A program made the position numbers and the translations under genes. From Bermanella sp036960565 (lineage in GTDB: Bacteria > Pseudomonadota > Gammaproteobacteria > Pseudomonadales > Oceanobacteraceae): a DNA stretch of 64,000 nt. Shown piece by piece: positions 38,202 to 46,858 of this stretch (its first letter is position 1; each line of letters begins with the position of its first letter). The notes under the pieces are model-generated. The model did no database searches, was not told the origin of the DNA, and was given only the letters and a program-made list of their open reading frames with translations. The stretch spans positions 1 through 64,000 of the forward strand of contig JBALXQ010000032.1 in NCBI GenBank assembly GCA_036960565.1. Direction: 5' to 3'.

Positions 38202-38651
38202 CTACAGTTTTTTGGCGCGGTGTAATTGAGCCCCCATCTCATCAAGAAATTTTTGCAGTTGTTTATTCTCTTCTGTCAGAGCCTGGTCCGTTAAACGGGT
38301 TTGTAATTTTTCATAACTTTTTAGCCGTTGATTCAGTTTTAAATAGACCTTTTGCGCCTGCTGCAACTGCTGCGTAAATTGTTGAACCTGCTGAGTTTGG
38401 CGAAGAAGAGCCGTGTCTATTTGAAAAATAAAGGATTCAAACTGCTGCAGGTGTAAGCCAGAAATCCCCTGATTACCCGCCTGCTGAAATTTCCGCATGT
38501 ACTCGACTTGGTACTCACTTAAAGATTGTTCCTTTTGATGTTCGCTATCGATTCGCTGCTGTAGAAGACCTATATAGGACAAAGCTTCATTCACTGATTT
38601 TTGCGCGATGTGCACCAAAGGAGACATTCGTTTAGCGCGTTGACGATACAT
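38202..38651 (-). CDS. fliJ: FliJ, export ATPase stalk protein
   Basis: 149 aa coiled-coil protein with the N-terminus MYRQRAKRMSPLVHIAQKSV. FliJ is the stalk of the FliH-FliI ATPase and recycles chaperones. AGGAG lies 8 nt before the ATG at 38651. Upstream, in place of a direct junction with fliI, lie two more copies of the fliJ start and a sequence gap. Confidence 0.9.
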   Translation of the reverse strand: MYRQRAKRMSPLVHIAQKSVNEALSYIGLLQQRIDSEHQKEQSLSEYQVEYMRKFQQAGNQGISGLHLQQFESFIFQIDTALLRQTQQVQQFTQQLQQAQKVYLKLNQRLKSYEKLQTRLTDQALTEENKQLQKFLDEMGAQLHRAKKL

Positions 38652-38703
38652 ATTTATCTCTCCTGCTCGCTCACCAGACTAAATACATTTTCTATTGCAC
38701 ACT

Positions 38704-38772
38704 TCATTCTTGCGACATATTCCGTGCAATGTGAACAAGCGGTGACATTCGTTTAGCGCGTTGACGATACAT
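38704..38772 (-). pseudogene. Truncated fliJ 5'-end copy
   Basis: Begins with the same ATG context and the same first 16 codons (MYRQRAKRMSPLVHIA) as fliJ, then diverges and stops after 22 codons. The start codon lies 121 bp upstream of the fliJ start, and the ribosome binding site (GGAG plus AGATAAAT) is copied too. Either a real tandem duplication or an assembly product beside the N run. Confidence 0.75.
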
Positions 38773-38798
38773 ATTTATCTCTCCTGCTCGCTCACCAG

Positions 38799-38898
38799 NN
38801 NNNNNNNNNNNNNNNNNNNNNNNNNNNNNNNNNNNNNNNNNNNNNNNNNNNNNNNNNNNNNNNNNNNNNNNNNNNNNNNNNNNNNNNNNNNNNNNNNN
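38799..38898. other. Assembly gap (100 N)
   Basis: Exactly 100 unknown bases, the usual placeholder for a scaffold gap. The bases left of it (ending CTCACCAG) and right of it (starting ACTAAATACA) are contiguous in the unit at 38671-38711. The gap therefore falls inside another copy of the same tandem unit and may hide further copies. Confidence 0.97.
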
Positions 38899-38899
38899 A

Positions 38900-39022
38900 C
38901 TAAATACATTTTCTATTGCACACTTCATTCTTACCCTTCCTTACTCCCCCCTTCATTAACTCGATAATATTCAATGTGATGTGAACAAGCGGTGACATTC
39001 GTTTAGCGCGTTGACGATACAT
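38900..39022 (-). pseudogene. Second truncated fliJ 5'-end copy, next to fliI
   Basis: The ATG at 39022 lies 25 bp after the fliI stop, where a normal fliJ would begin. It encodes MYRQRAKRMSPLVHI and then runs into unrelated codons, stopping after 40. It lacks the strong ribosome binding site of the other two copies. This copy probably marks the ancestral fliI-fliJ junction. Confidence 0.7.
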
Positions 39023-39047
39023 TTTACTCTAACTCGTTGGGAGGACA

Positions 39048-40415
39048 TTACGTGGGGGCTTGTTGGCCCTGAGCGGGCTGTGCTTTAAAGGCCAACCCTT
39101 CATTGTTAATCAGCTGTAAGCCTTCCACGCTTTCTTTCATGCTAATGGCTTCGTCTAGACCTTGAGCCAAAAACGCTTTCATTACAGGAAACAATCGCAC
39201 CGCTAAATCTAATTCGGCATTGCTGCCTGCGCTATAGGCCCCCACACTAATGAGGTCTCGGTTTTGCTGGTAAACACTGTAGAGGTGTTTGAAATTTTGC
39301 GCGCTTTTTAAGATATTGGGCAGTACCACCTGAGGCATCACTCGGCTAATGGAGGCCTCGATGTCGATAGCAGGGTACTGGCCTTCTTCGGCAATACGGC
39401 GACTTAATACCACATGGCCATCGAGAATGGCTCGGGCCGCATCGGCAATGGGATCTTGCAGATCATCCCCTTCGGTTAAAACTGTATAAAACGCGGTAAT
39501 GGAACCTCCGCCTGGTGGGCCATTACCGGTGCGCTCCACCAGCTTAGGGATTTTGGCAAACACAGACGGCGGATAGCCTTTGGTGGCAGGTGGCTCGCCA
39601 ATGGACAACGCAATTTCGCGCTGGGCCTGACCAAAGCGAGTGAGACTATCCATAAGCAACAACACATCTTGGCCCTTGTCGCGAAAGTGTTCGGCCACGG
39701 CAGTGGCTAATGTAGCAGCTCGCATGCGTTTAATGGGGCTGTCATCGGCTGGACTTGCCACGACCACCGCTTTTTTAAGTCCTTCTTCGCCGAGAATGTC
39801 CTGAATGAATTCCTGTACTTCTCGGCCACGCTCCCCCACCAATGCCACCACTACCACATCGGCCGAGGTGAAGCGGGTCATCATGCCCAATAACATACTT
39901 TTACCCACGCCTGACCCAGCAAACAAACCCAAGCGCTGGCCTCGACCCACGGTTAACAGCGCATTAATGGCGCGAATGCCCACGTCCATCGATTCACGAA
40001 TGGGGGCTCTGTGCATGGGGTTAATGACTTTCCCCACCATATTGAGTGAGTGTTCACTGTGAATCTCACCCTTGTCATCCAAGGGCTTACCTGCGCCATC
40101 TATGACACGGCCCAGTAGACAATCTCCCACCGGAATATGATCGCTGTCAATAATGGGGGTGACCTTGGCGCCAGGCTCCAAACCCTGAACGGTTTCAATG
40201 GGCATTAAAAATATTTTGTCGTTATCAAAGCCCACCACTTCAGCTTCAACTTTTCCATTGGGCTGAGACACCCAACAACGCTCACCCACTTTTACTTTGC
40301 AGCCCACGGCTTCAAGCGTTAGCCCGACCATACGGGTGAGGTGGCCGCTGACCACGGGGCGGGCGGTAAAATTACTATTATGCTTAAGCCAGTTAAGGGC
40401 CTTGGAGTTGATCAT
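39048..40415 (-). CDS. fliI: FliI, flagellar export ATPase
   Basis: 455 aa, F1-beta-like. Walker A LFAGSGVGKSMLLGM at about residue 165, VALVGERGREVQEFI, and Walker B LLLMDSLTRFGQAQREIAL. It drives substrate unfolding at the export gate. The start overlaps the fliH stop by 4 bp (ATGA), so translation is coupled. Confidence 0.97.
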   Translation of the reverse strand: MINSKALNWLKHNSNFTARPVVSGHLTRMVGLTLEAVGCKVKVGERCWVSQPNGKVEAEVVGFDNDKIFLMPIETVQGLEPGAKVTPIIDSDHIPVGDCLLGRVIDGAGKPLDDKGEIHSEHSLNMVGKVINPMHRAPIRESMDVGIRAINALLTVGRGQRLGLFAGSGVGKSMLLGMMTRFTSADVVVVALVGERGREVQEFIQDILGEEGLKKAVVVASPADDSPIKRMRAATLATAVAEHFRDKGQDVLLLMDSLTRFGQAQREIALSIGEPPATKGYPPSVFAKIPKLVERTGNGPPGGGSITAFYTVLTEGDDLQDPIADAARAILDGHVVLSRRIAEEGQYPAIDIEASISRVMPQVVLPNILKSAQNFKHLYSVYQQNRDLISVGAYSAGSNAELDLAVRLFPVMKAFLAQGLDEAISMKESVEGLQLINNEGLAFKAQPAQGQQAPT

Positions 40416-41638
40416 TCTTCTGGCTCTGGCGGTACGTCATCGGGGGTTTCTGAAGAAGGTTCAGCATCAGCAGAAGACAAATCTTCAGGCAGTGCTTGAG
40501 AAGGCTCTTGAGCAGTTAGTTGTTCAGGTTCGTCCTGCGACGCTTTAGCAAGTGCCTGGGGGTCTGGATTTTCTGGCTCTGGATTTTCCAATTCTGGAAT
40601 TTCTGGCTCTGAATTTTGTGGCTCTGAGTTTTGTGGCTCTAAGTTTTGTGGCTCTGAATTTTGTGGCTCTGAATTTTGTGGCTCTGAATTTTGTGGCTCT
40701 AAGTTTTGTGGCTCTAAGTTTTGTGGCTCTGAGTTTTCTGCTGGTGTTTCTACTGGGGTTGACTGGGCTGCTTCTTCTGGAATTTGTTCGGGTGCTGAAT
40801 CTTTATAGAGTTCATCAAGCACAGCCTCGTCCTGCATCAAACCCAATTGCAGTTGACGTTTATATTGCGTCAATACATTTCCCCAACGGTCTTCCAAGGT
40901 AAAGTCGGCGACACTTTTGGAGGTCACTAGCTTGCATCCCCCGGCCGATATTTCATCATGAACACTAAGCTGAGTTTGTATATTGTTTTGCTCGAAGGCG
41001 GCTTCTAAAAAAGGAAGGTCTTTAGAATTTAATTCTATGGATAAATCAGTTCTGTCTACGGGTAAAGCAGCTAAAGCCAAATTCACCAAGGCCACTATGT
41101 GTTCACTGCCTTGGCTGAGTTCTTCATTAATGACCGCCTGCGCCAGTTGTGTCACCAGCTCGGGCAAGAAGTCGTCTATTATATTTTTATGACTAGAAAG
41201 CTCTTCACTTAAATTTTTAATGACCAATTGTAAATCGTCTACGGTTTGTTGAGTTTGTTGCTGACCTTCTTCTAATGCCTGCTTTTTTCCCTCATCATTA
41301 CCGGCTTCAAACCCCAGCTTTCTGCCTTCTTCGGTGCCTGCTGTTAAGCCTTCTTTACGGCCTTCTTGCGCCCCCAGTTTTTCTCCTTTTTGACGTCCCT
41401 CTACCAACCCCTGCTGGAGCCCTTCGTTATAGGCGTCTTGGCGAATATTTTCCAATTGTTCGGCGGTTAAGGGTTCAACTTCAATTTCTTCTTCTTCAAT
41501 TTCTACTTCTTGCTCGGCTTTAGCCTCTTCTTTTTCGCGAGCCTTTACCACCGCTTCAGGCTCTACCCAGTAAGGCAAATTCCAGCTCTTAGGATTAATG
41601 ACTTCTTCTGCTGGAATTCGTTGCCTGCGTTCGATCAT
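40412..41638 (-). CDS. fliH: FliH, export ATPase regulator, with a repeat-rich C-terminal extension
   Basis: 408 aa; usual FliH is about 230-280 aa. The FliH core spans about residues 60-260, with the Gly-zipper repeats typical of the family (GLQQGLVEGRQKGEKLGAQE and onward). Beyond it lies an acidic Pro/Glu/Asn/Gln tail of about 130 residues, including nine DNA-level copies of a 15 bp unit that encode EPQNS/EPQNL. FliH normally ends with its FliI/FliN-binding core, so this tail is extra. It is placed directly before fliI. Confidence 0.9.
   Translation of the reverse strand: MIERRQRIPAEEVINPKSWNLPYWVEPEAVVKAREKEEAKAEQEVEIEEEEIEVEPLTAEQLENIRQDAYNEGLQQGLVEGRQKGEKLGAQEGRKEGLTAGTEEGRKLGFEAGNDEGKKQALEEGQQQTQQTVDDLQLVIKNLSEELSSHKNIIDDFLPELVTQLAQAVINEELSQGSEHIVALVNLALAALPVDRTDLSIELNSKDLPFLEAAFEQNNIQTQLSVHDEISAGGCKLVTSKSVADFTLEDRWGNVLTQYKRQLQLGLMQDEAVLDELYKDSAPEQIPEEAAQSTPVETPAENSEPQNLEPQNLEPQNSEPQNSEPQNSEPQNLEPQNSEPQNSEPEIPELENPEPENPDPQALAKASQDEPEQLTAQEPSQALPEDLSSADAEPSSETPDDVPPEPEE
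40605..40739 (-). repeat. 15 bp coding minisatellite in fliH
   Basis: Nine tandem 15 bp units (plus-strand form GGCTCTGAATTTTGT, with AAG for GAA variants) encode the pentapeptide EPQN(S/L) in the FliH tail. The period is a multiple of three, so copy-number change keeps the frame. More diverged units continue towards 40560. Confidence 0.95.
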
Positions 41639-41694
41639 GTAATTCTACTCATGTTAATCACGGGTTTATTTTTCAATTTTCTCTTCAAGAAAAT

Positions 41695-42753
41695 TTATAA
41701 CATCTGTTCGCCACCAGCACCGCCCAGTACAATTTCGCCTGCATCCGCCATGCGTCTGGCAATGACCAATACTTCTTTTTGTGCATTTTCCACTTCACTA
41801 ACTTTAACCGGACCTTTCGCTTCAAGATCATCCCTTAGCAATTCAGATGCACGCTTAGACATATTGCGGAATATTTTCTCTTTAAGATCTTCGTCTGCCC
41901 CTTTAAGCGCCAGTGTGAGCAAGTCACCCGATACTTCTCGTAGCAGTACCTGTATGCCGCGATCATCCACTTCGTTAAGGTTTTCAAAGACAAACATGAG
42001 GTCTTGAATTTGAACGCCCATTTCTTCATCCATTTCCTTAATTTGTTCGAGGATTTCGCCGCTCATGGCGCTGTCGAGATTATTGATAATACTGGCTGTC
42101 ACTTTAACCCCCCCCATAGCAGTGGTTTGCTGACCCTGACTGCCCGAGAATTGTTTTTCAAGTATGTCATTGAGTTCCATCAATGCCGCTGGTTGCACTG
42201 CTTGCAAGGATGAAACACGCATCATGATATCTAGGCGTACTTTTTCATCAAAGTTATAAAGGATTTCAGCAGCCTGATCGGCATCTAAGTAGGCAATAAC
42301 AATGGCTTGAATTTGCGGGTGTTCGTGACGAATGATGTCGGAGACAGCACGGCTTTCCATCCATTTTAGCGTGTCGAGACCGGTGGTATTACCGCCTAAT
42401 AATATGCGGTCGATAAGACCGCCCGCTTTTTCAGAACCCAGTGCCTGGGTGAGCATGTTACGAATGTATTCATCTGCCCCCAAGCCCAAACCGGTTTGAC
42501 CCGATAAGCTATCGAGAAATTCGGCTACTACTCCTTCTACTTGGGTTTGGGTCACGTCTTTTAAAGCCGCCATAGTAGCGCCCACGGCTTGCACTTCTTT
42601 TGGGCCCAAATGTTTTAATAATTCGGCCGCATCTTTTTCACCCAAACTCATTAACAATATGGCTGCTCTGGATTTATGATCCAGACTTGCCAGTTCGCCA
42701 CCTTGTTTAGCAGGAAGATTATCTTGAGCGCCTTTGTCGTCGTTCTCGGCCAT
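41695..42753 (-). CDS. fliG: FliG, motor switch protein
   Basis: 352 aa from the ATG at 42753 (an in-frame TTG six bases upstream is unlikely). The N-terminal FliF-binding, middle and C-terminal torque domains are present; the charged ridge residues are in IFRNMSKRASELLRDDLEA. The conserved EHPQ motif is in IRHEHPQIQAIVIAYL. It couples FliF, FliM and the stators. Confidence 0.97.
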   Translation of the reverse strand: MAENDDKGAQDNLPAKQGGELASLDHKSRAAILLMSLGEKDAAELLKHLGPKEVQAVGATMAALKDVTQTQVEGVVAEFLDSLSGQTGLGLGADEYIRNMLTQALGSEKAGGLIDRILLGGNTTGLDTLKWMESRAVSDIIRHEHPQIQAIVIAYLDADQAAEILYNFDEKVRLDIMMRVSSLQAVQPAALMELNDILEKQFSGSQGQQTTAMGGVKVTASIINNLDSAMSGEILEQIKEMDEEMGVQIQDLMFVFENLNEVDDRGIQVLLREVSGDLLTLALKGADEDLKEKIFRNMSKRASELLRDDLEAKGPVKVSEVENAQKEVLVIARRMADAGEIVLGGAGGEQML

Positions 42754-42827
42754 GATCAATCCAGTAAATAAATGTTATATGTGCATTAAAGACTTAAGAA
42801 AAAATAAATGACTAATTTAAACAAAAA

Positions 42828-44564
42828 CTACTTGGCATCATCGTTGATCCATTTCTTAAAGGCCTGAGCCACACGAGCCGGATCTTCAGCAATTAAGCCC
42901 TTAAGTGCATCTAGCTGACGCTCGAAACCATCACTGGCTCCTGGCAATAAGAATTCATCGGCGCCAGCCAAGGTGACCTTGTCGTCGCCAAATAAGTCAT
43001 CCCCTTCACCCAGATCATCCAGCTCCCCTTCGATGTCTGCCACTTCATCTTTCTTACCACGATCCACAAGGTTGCGAACAATAGGTCGAATCACACCAAA
43101 GATGACTATCAGTAAGAATACGCCTGCAAGTACCTGTTTCACAATCTCCCAGAACCAGGGTTGGCGCCAAAATTCTGGCTCACCTATCTCTTGGGCACCA
43201 CCTAGGAAAGCCGTGTTAATAACGCTGACACTATCACCACGGGCAGCACTGAAACCCACCGCATCTTTCACTAACAATTCAAGGCTCTTAAGCTCATCAC
43301 TGGTCCAGGGTAGGGACTCTAGGCCACCAGTTAATGGGTTGCCCTTGATGCGATCGTTCACCGCCACCGATACAGTTAGACGGCGGATTCGGCCCACCTG
43401 ATGCTGAGTATGGCTAAGCGTACGGTCTACTTCATAATTACGGGTGGCTTCGCTGCGTTTATTGGTGGGCTGGCCAGCGGCACCGGCAGCGGCACCAGCT
43501 TCTTCTGGGGCAGCTGCGGCTTCGGTGGGCTGATTAGATAATGCGCCGGGAATACCACCGTCTTCTTTGGTGGTGCGCTCTTCATTTAAAATTTGTTCGG
43601 AGCGCAAGGCAATAAGATCAGGATTAAAGAGCTCTTCGGTTTGCTCCACTAAGGTGAAATCAACATCGGCACTCACTTCTGATCTGAAATTTTCTTCACC
43701 CAGTACCGGCTCTAAAATTCTTTGCACTCTTTGGCCCAGATTATTCTCAATTTTTTGGGTGTATTCAAATTGCTTGGTGGCCAATAAGTCTTCTTTCTTG
43801 CCCTCGTCTTTACTGAGTAAATTTCCTTTTTGGTCCACCAGAGTAACGTTTGCTATTGGTAATTGTGGAATGCTGCCCGCCACTAAAGAGATGATGGCTT
43901 CGGCTTGATCTTTGGTGAGGCCCTTGCCACCGTAAATTTCTAAAAATACAGAGGCTCTGGGCTCGCGATCGTCGCGTACAAAAACAGATTGTTTGGGTAA
44001 AGCCAGATGAACCCGAGCATTGCGCACACTGCGTAAACTGGAAATAGTGCGAGCCAACTCCCCTTCAAGACCACGACGATAACGTACACTTTCTATGAAC
44101 TGACTGGTGCCTAGGCTTTGCTCTTTATCGAGCAATTCAAGCCCTATGCCATCATCGTTTTGGGCAACGATAGCTGCCAGTGCCAACCGCGCATCATGAA
44201 TTTCATGTTCGGCTACCATGACAATGCCCGTAGTGGGATTGATGCGGTAATCGATATCTTTTATTTCAAGCGCATCAATAATTTCCTTGGCATTATAATC
44301 TTGTAAATTACTAATGAGAGGACGGTAATTGGTTTCTTGCGACCAAATTACCACGCCAATTCCCAAGGCGAGAATGGCGGCAAAACCAATGAGTAAACCC
44401 ACCTGGCGTACAATGGAAAGTTTATTAAATCCCATCATCACCGGGTTGATATCGCTGGCATCCATGGCAGCGGGCAGAGTATCGTTTACATTCTCGTTAG
44501 GAGAATTTTCATTTTGATCGGGAATATCATCGAGGGATTCAGCAGGTAAATTATCGGTGGCCAT
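42828..44564 (-). CDS. fliF: FliF, MS-ring protein
   Basis: 578 aa. An N-terminal membrane helix (LSIVRQVGLLIGFAAILALG, about 48-67), a large periplasmic ring-building region, a second helix (VKQVLAGVFLLIVIFGVI, about 465-485) and a C-terminal FliG-binding tail rich in acidic residues. It forms the base of the flagellum. It follows fliE in the standard order, 113 bp downstream. Confidence 0.97.
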   Translation of the reverse strand: MATDNLPAESLDDIPDQNENSPNENVNDTLPAAMDASDINPVMMGFNKLSIVRQVGLLIGFAAILALGIGVVIWSQETNYRPLISNLQDYNAKEIIDALEIKDIDYRINPTTGIVMVAEHEIHDARLALAAIVAQNDDGIGLELLDKEQSLGTSQFIESVRYRRGLEGELARTISSLRSVRNARVHLALPKQSVFVRDDREPRASVFLEIYGGKGLTKDQAEAIISLVAGSIPQLPIANVTLVDQKGNLLSKDEGKKEDLLATKQFEYTQKIENNLGQRVQRILEPVLGEENFRSEVSADVDFTLVEQTEELFNPDLIALRSEQILNEERTTKEDGGIPGALSNQPTEAAAAPEEAGAAAGAAGQPTNKRSEATRNYEVDRTLSHTQHQVGRIRRLTVSVAVNDRIKGNPLTGGLESLPWTSDELKSLELLVKDAVGFSAARGDSVSVINTAFLGGAQEIGEPEFWRQPWFWEIVKQVLAGVFLLIVIFGVIRPIVRNLVDRGKKDEVADIEGELDDLGEGDDLFGDDKVTLAGADEFLLPGASDGFERQLDALKGLIAEDPARVAQAFKKWINDDAK

Positions 44565-44677
44565 GATTATCTAACCTTTACTGCAGTTACATTGAATATT
44601 GGCAACACAAAACACAGAGGTATTAAAGTGTGATAGAGGTCGACATTTAAATTTTTTAAATAACTCATGAAGAATAC

Positions 44678-45076
44678 TTACACCGGCATATTCATGATGT
44701 CTTTATAAGCATCAACCAATTTGTTTCTAACTTCTTTCATGGCTTCAAACGATACGCTGGCTTTTTGCGCGGCAATCATGACTTCAGGTAAATCCACTTG
44801 GGGATCACCTTGTTCAAAACGTTTGGCCAGCTTGCCACTGTGCATCTGGGTATCATTGACATTATTAATTGCGTTGCTGAACATGGTTTGAAAATTAGGC
44901 ACGCTAGGATCGGCTTTAATGTCGGGATAATTTTGCGAGGTCTTTGTTACCTTATCCACTTCAGCCATTAAGTTTTTAGGGCCGGACAGAGGTGAGTCTT
45001 GCTGAGGCTGCTGAATTTGTTGACGGACTTGGCGTAATTGCGAGAGCACGCTATTTATATCTGCTCTATCTACCAT
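44678..45076 (-). CDS. fliE: FliE, MS-ring/rod junction protein
   Basis: 132 aa, somewhat longer than E. coli FliE (104 aa) because of a Gln-rich N-terminus. The C-terminal block QKASVSFEAMKEVRNKLVDA is characteristic. FliE joins the MS-ring to the rod. GGGAG lies 6 nt before the ATG. It is the first gene of fliE-F-G-H-I-J, behind a leader of about 260 nt with many GGA motifs. Confidence 0.94.
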   Translation of the reverse strand: MVDRADINSVLSQLRQVRQQIQQPQQDSPLSGPKNLMAEVDKVTKTSQNYPDIKADPSVPNFQTMFSNAINNVNDTQMHSGKLAKRFEQGDPQVDLPEVMIAAQKASVSFEAMKEVRNKLVDAYKDIMNMPV

Positions 45077-45164
45077 GCTGTGCTCCCTTAACGATGACCA
45101 TTATTATTTTAAGTACCCAAGACAATAAGTGCTTGATAGCGGCTTACATTTTTAAAGTACTCTT

Positions 45165-45335
45165 TAGTGAGCCATCCTTGATTGGCATCCTTGCCAAATC
45201 GTCCCTGATGCTCTTCCTGATTTTTGTTCCTTCAAAGCCACCCTGGCTTGTACTTACAAACTCTTTATTCCTTAAAGAGCATTCCTTCTGGTGTAACTCC
45301 CTGAAAGACGTCTTCCTGACATCTTTTCTTTCCTT
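45165..45335 (-). promoter_or_regulatory. GGA-rich structured leader of the fliE operon (block E)
   Basis: From the predicted RpoN start near 45335 the minus strand has ten GGA motifs in about 170 nt, nearly all AAGGA, CAGGA or CAGGGA. Several lie in loops of small hairpins: GATGTC-AGGAA-GACGTC, CTTTA-AGGAA-TAAAG, TTGGCA-AGGA-TGCCAA, and GCCA..CAAGGA-TGGC. AAGCCA-GGG-TGGCTT is a related stem. No terminator separates it from fliE. The pattern resembles a multi-site CsrA/RsmA target or sponge RNA. I see no coding potential. Confidence 0.55.
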
Positions 45336-45346
45336 AACTATTTGAT

Positions 45347-45362
45347 TGCATAACACAGGCCA
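45347..45362 (-). promoter_or_regulatory. RpoN promoter of the fliE operon
   Basis: The minus strand reads TGGCCTGTGTTATGCA, with correct GG/GC spacing and a good -24 half; the -12 half is ATGC instead of TTGC. It lies 35 bp before the fleR stop, so the fliE leader would be about 260 nt. Confidence 0.6.
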
Positions 45363-45397
45363 AACTATTATTGCTTCTCTATTAATTACTTGAGGTT

Positions 45398-46858
45398 TTA
45401 GGAAAGCTGATAATCCCCTTGCGCCCCAATGCCTTGCTCGCGCATGCGGGCCATCTTGTATCTTAATGTTCTTGGGCTGATGCCCAATTTTTCGGCGGCG
45501 CGTTTTTTATTTTTTTCATTTTTTAAAGCGTCAAGAATAAGTACGTACTCTCGTTGTTTTAAATTGTCACCCAAAGCATCGGCACATTGTTGACTTGCAA
45601 GGTTATGGTCTACCTGTTGTGGGCTAATTGTTTCATTGTTTGCCAGGTCATTGAACGATGTTGGCGGCTGCGGCATATGGAACTGCGCAGCCGTTACGTT
45701 TTGAGTTGGGCTGGCAATAGTACCGGTCATTAGGTTTAGGACAATGTCTGAGCCGCTAATGGTATGCCCAGATTGGATGATTAACGCTCTTTGAATGACG
45801 TTATCAAGCTCACGTACATTACCCGGCCAGCTATGACTAATGAGTTTTTGCTGAGCCGACTCATCAAAAACCAAGGAACTTTTAGATTGCTTGCGGCAAT
45901 GTTTCATTAACAAGCGCTCGGCCATGGGTAAAATATCTCTGGGCCTTTGTGCCAATGTTTTCCAATGCAAAGGAAACACACTTAAGCGGTAGTACAAGTC
46001 TTCACGGAATTTCTTTTCATTTACATAGCTCAGTAAATCACGATTGGTGGTGGCTAAAATTCGTACGTCCAGTGAAATAGTTTTACGCCCACCTAGACGT
46101 TCTACTTCATGCTCTTGCAACACTCGTAATAATTTCGCTTGTAGTGAAATATCCATTTCACTTATTTCATCCAGTAACAAGGTTCCACCTTGAGCTTGTT
46201 CAAACTTGCCGGGCATGCTGTTGTAAGCGCCGGTAAAAGCCCCTTTTTCATAACCAAAGAGCGTGGCTTCCAACATATTCTCAGGAATGGCAGCACAGTT
46301 AATGGCCACAAAAGGTTTATCTCTACGAGGGCTGTGCTGATGAATATAACGGGCAATTACTTCTTTCCCAGTACCACTTTCTCCACTAATTAACACCGTA
46401 GCGTCGCTACCGGAAACCTGCTTGGCCAGTTTAAATAATGCTCGAGAACTGGCATCTTCGGCCACCGGTTCATTAACACTACTAGAAGCATGAGTTTGAT
46501 TTCTAAATTGATTGATCGTATCCATGAGCACATCGACATCAAAAGGCTTCACCAAATAATCCATGGCGCCCTTTTGAATCGCTTGTACCGCTTTTTCCAC
46601 CTCTCCAAAAGCAGTCATTAAAACCATAGGGATAGTAGGATGATGATCTTTAACGTGTTTTAGTAAATCAAATCCAGATAGCTCCCCCATGGTAATATCC
46701 GATAAAATCATGCTGACATTTTGTCTTTTCAAAAACAGTATGGCCGCCTCTGCGCTGGGCGCTTCGAAACAGCAGATTTTTTGCAGCTTTAAAGTGTCTA
46801 CTATGGCTTCACGAAGTTGAGCATCATCTTCCACTACCAACATACTAAAATCATTCAT
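45398..46858 (-). CDS. fleR: FleR, RpoN-dependent response regulator
   Basis: 486 aa. Receiver with phospho-acceptor D54 in MILSDITMGELSG; AAA+ domain with Walker A GESGTGKEVIARY and the sigma-54 loop GAFTGAYN; C-terminal Fis-type helix-turn-helix RAAEKLGISPRTLRYKMARM. It activates the hook and basal body class of flagellar genes after phosphorylation by FleS. The start overlaps the fleS stop by 8 bp. Confidence 0.96.
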   Translation of the reverse strand: MNDFSMLVVEDDAQLREAIVDTLKLQKICCFEAPSAEAAILFLKRQNVSMILSDITMGELSGFDLLKHVKDHHPTIPMVLMTAFGEVEKAVQAIQKGAMDYLVKPFDVDVLMDTINQFRNQTHASSSVNEPVAEDASSRALFKLAKQVSGSDATVLISGESGTGKEVIARYIHQHSPRRDKPFVAINCAAIPENMLEATLFGYEKGAFTGAYNSMPGKFEQAQGGTLLLDEISEMDISLQAKLLRVLQEHEVERLGGRKTISLDVRILATTNRDLLSYVNEKKFREDLYYRLSVFPLHWKTLAQRPRDILPMAERLLMKHCRKQSKSSLVFDESAQQKLISHSWPGNVRELDNVIQRALIIQSGHTISGSDIVLNLMTGTIASPTQNVTAAQFHMPQPPTSFNDLANNETISPQQVDHNLASQQCADALGDNLKQREYVLILDALKNEKNKKRAAEKLGISPRTLRYKMARMREQGIGAQGDYQLS

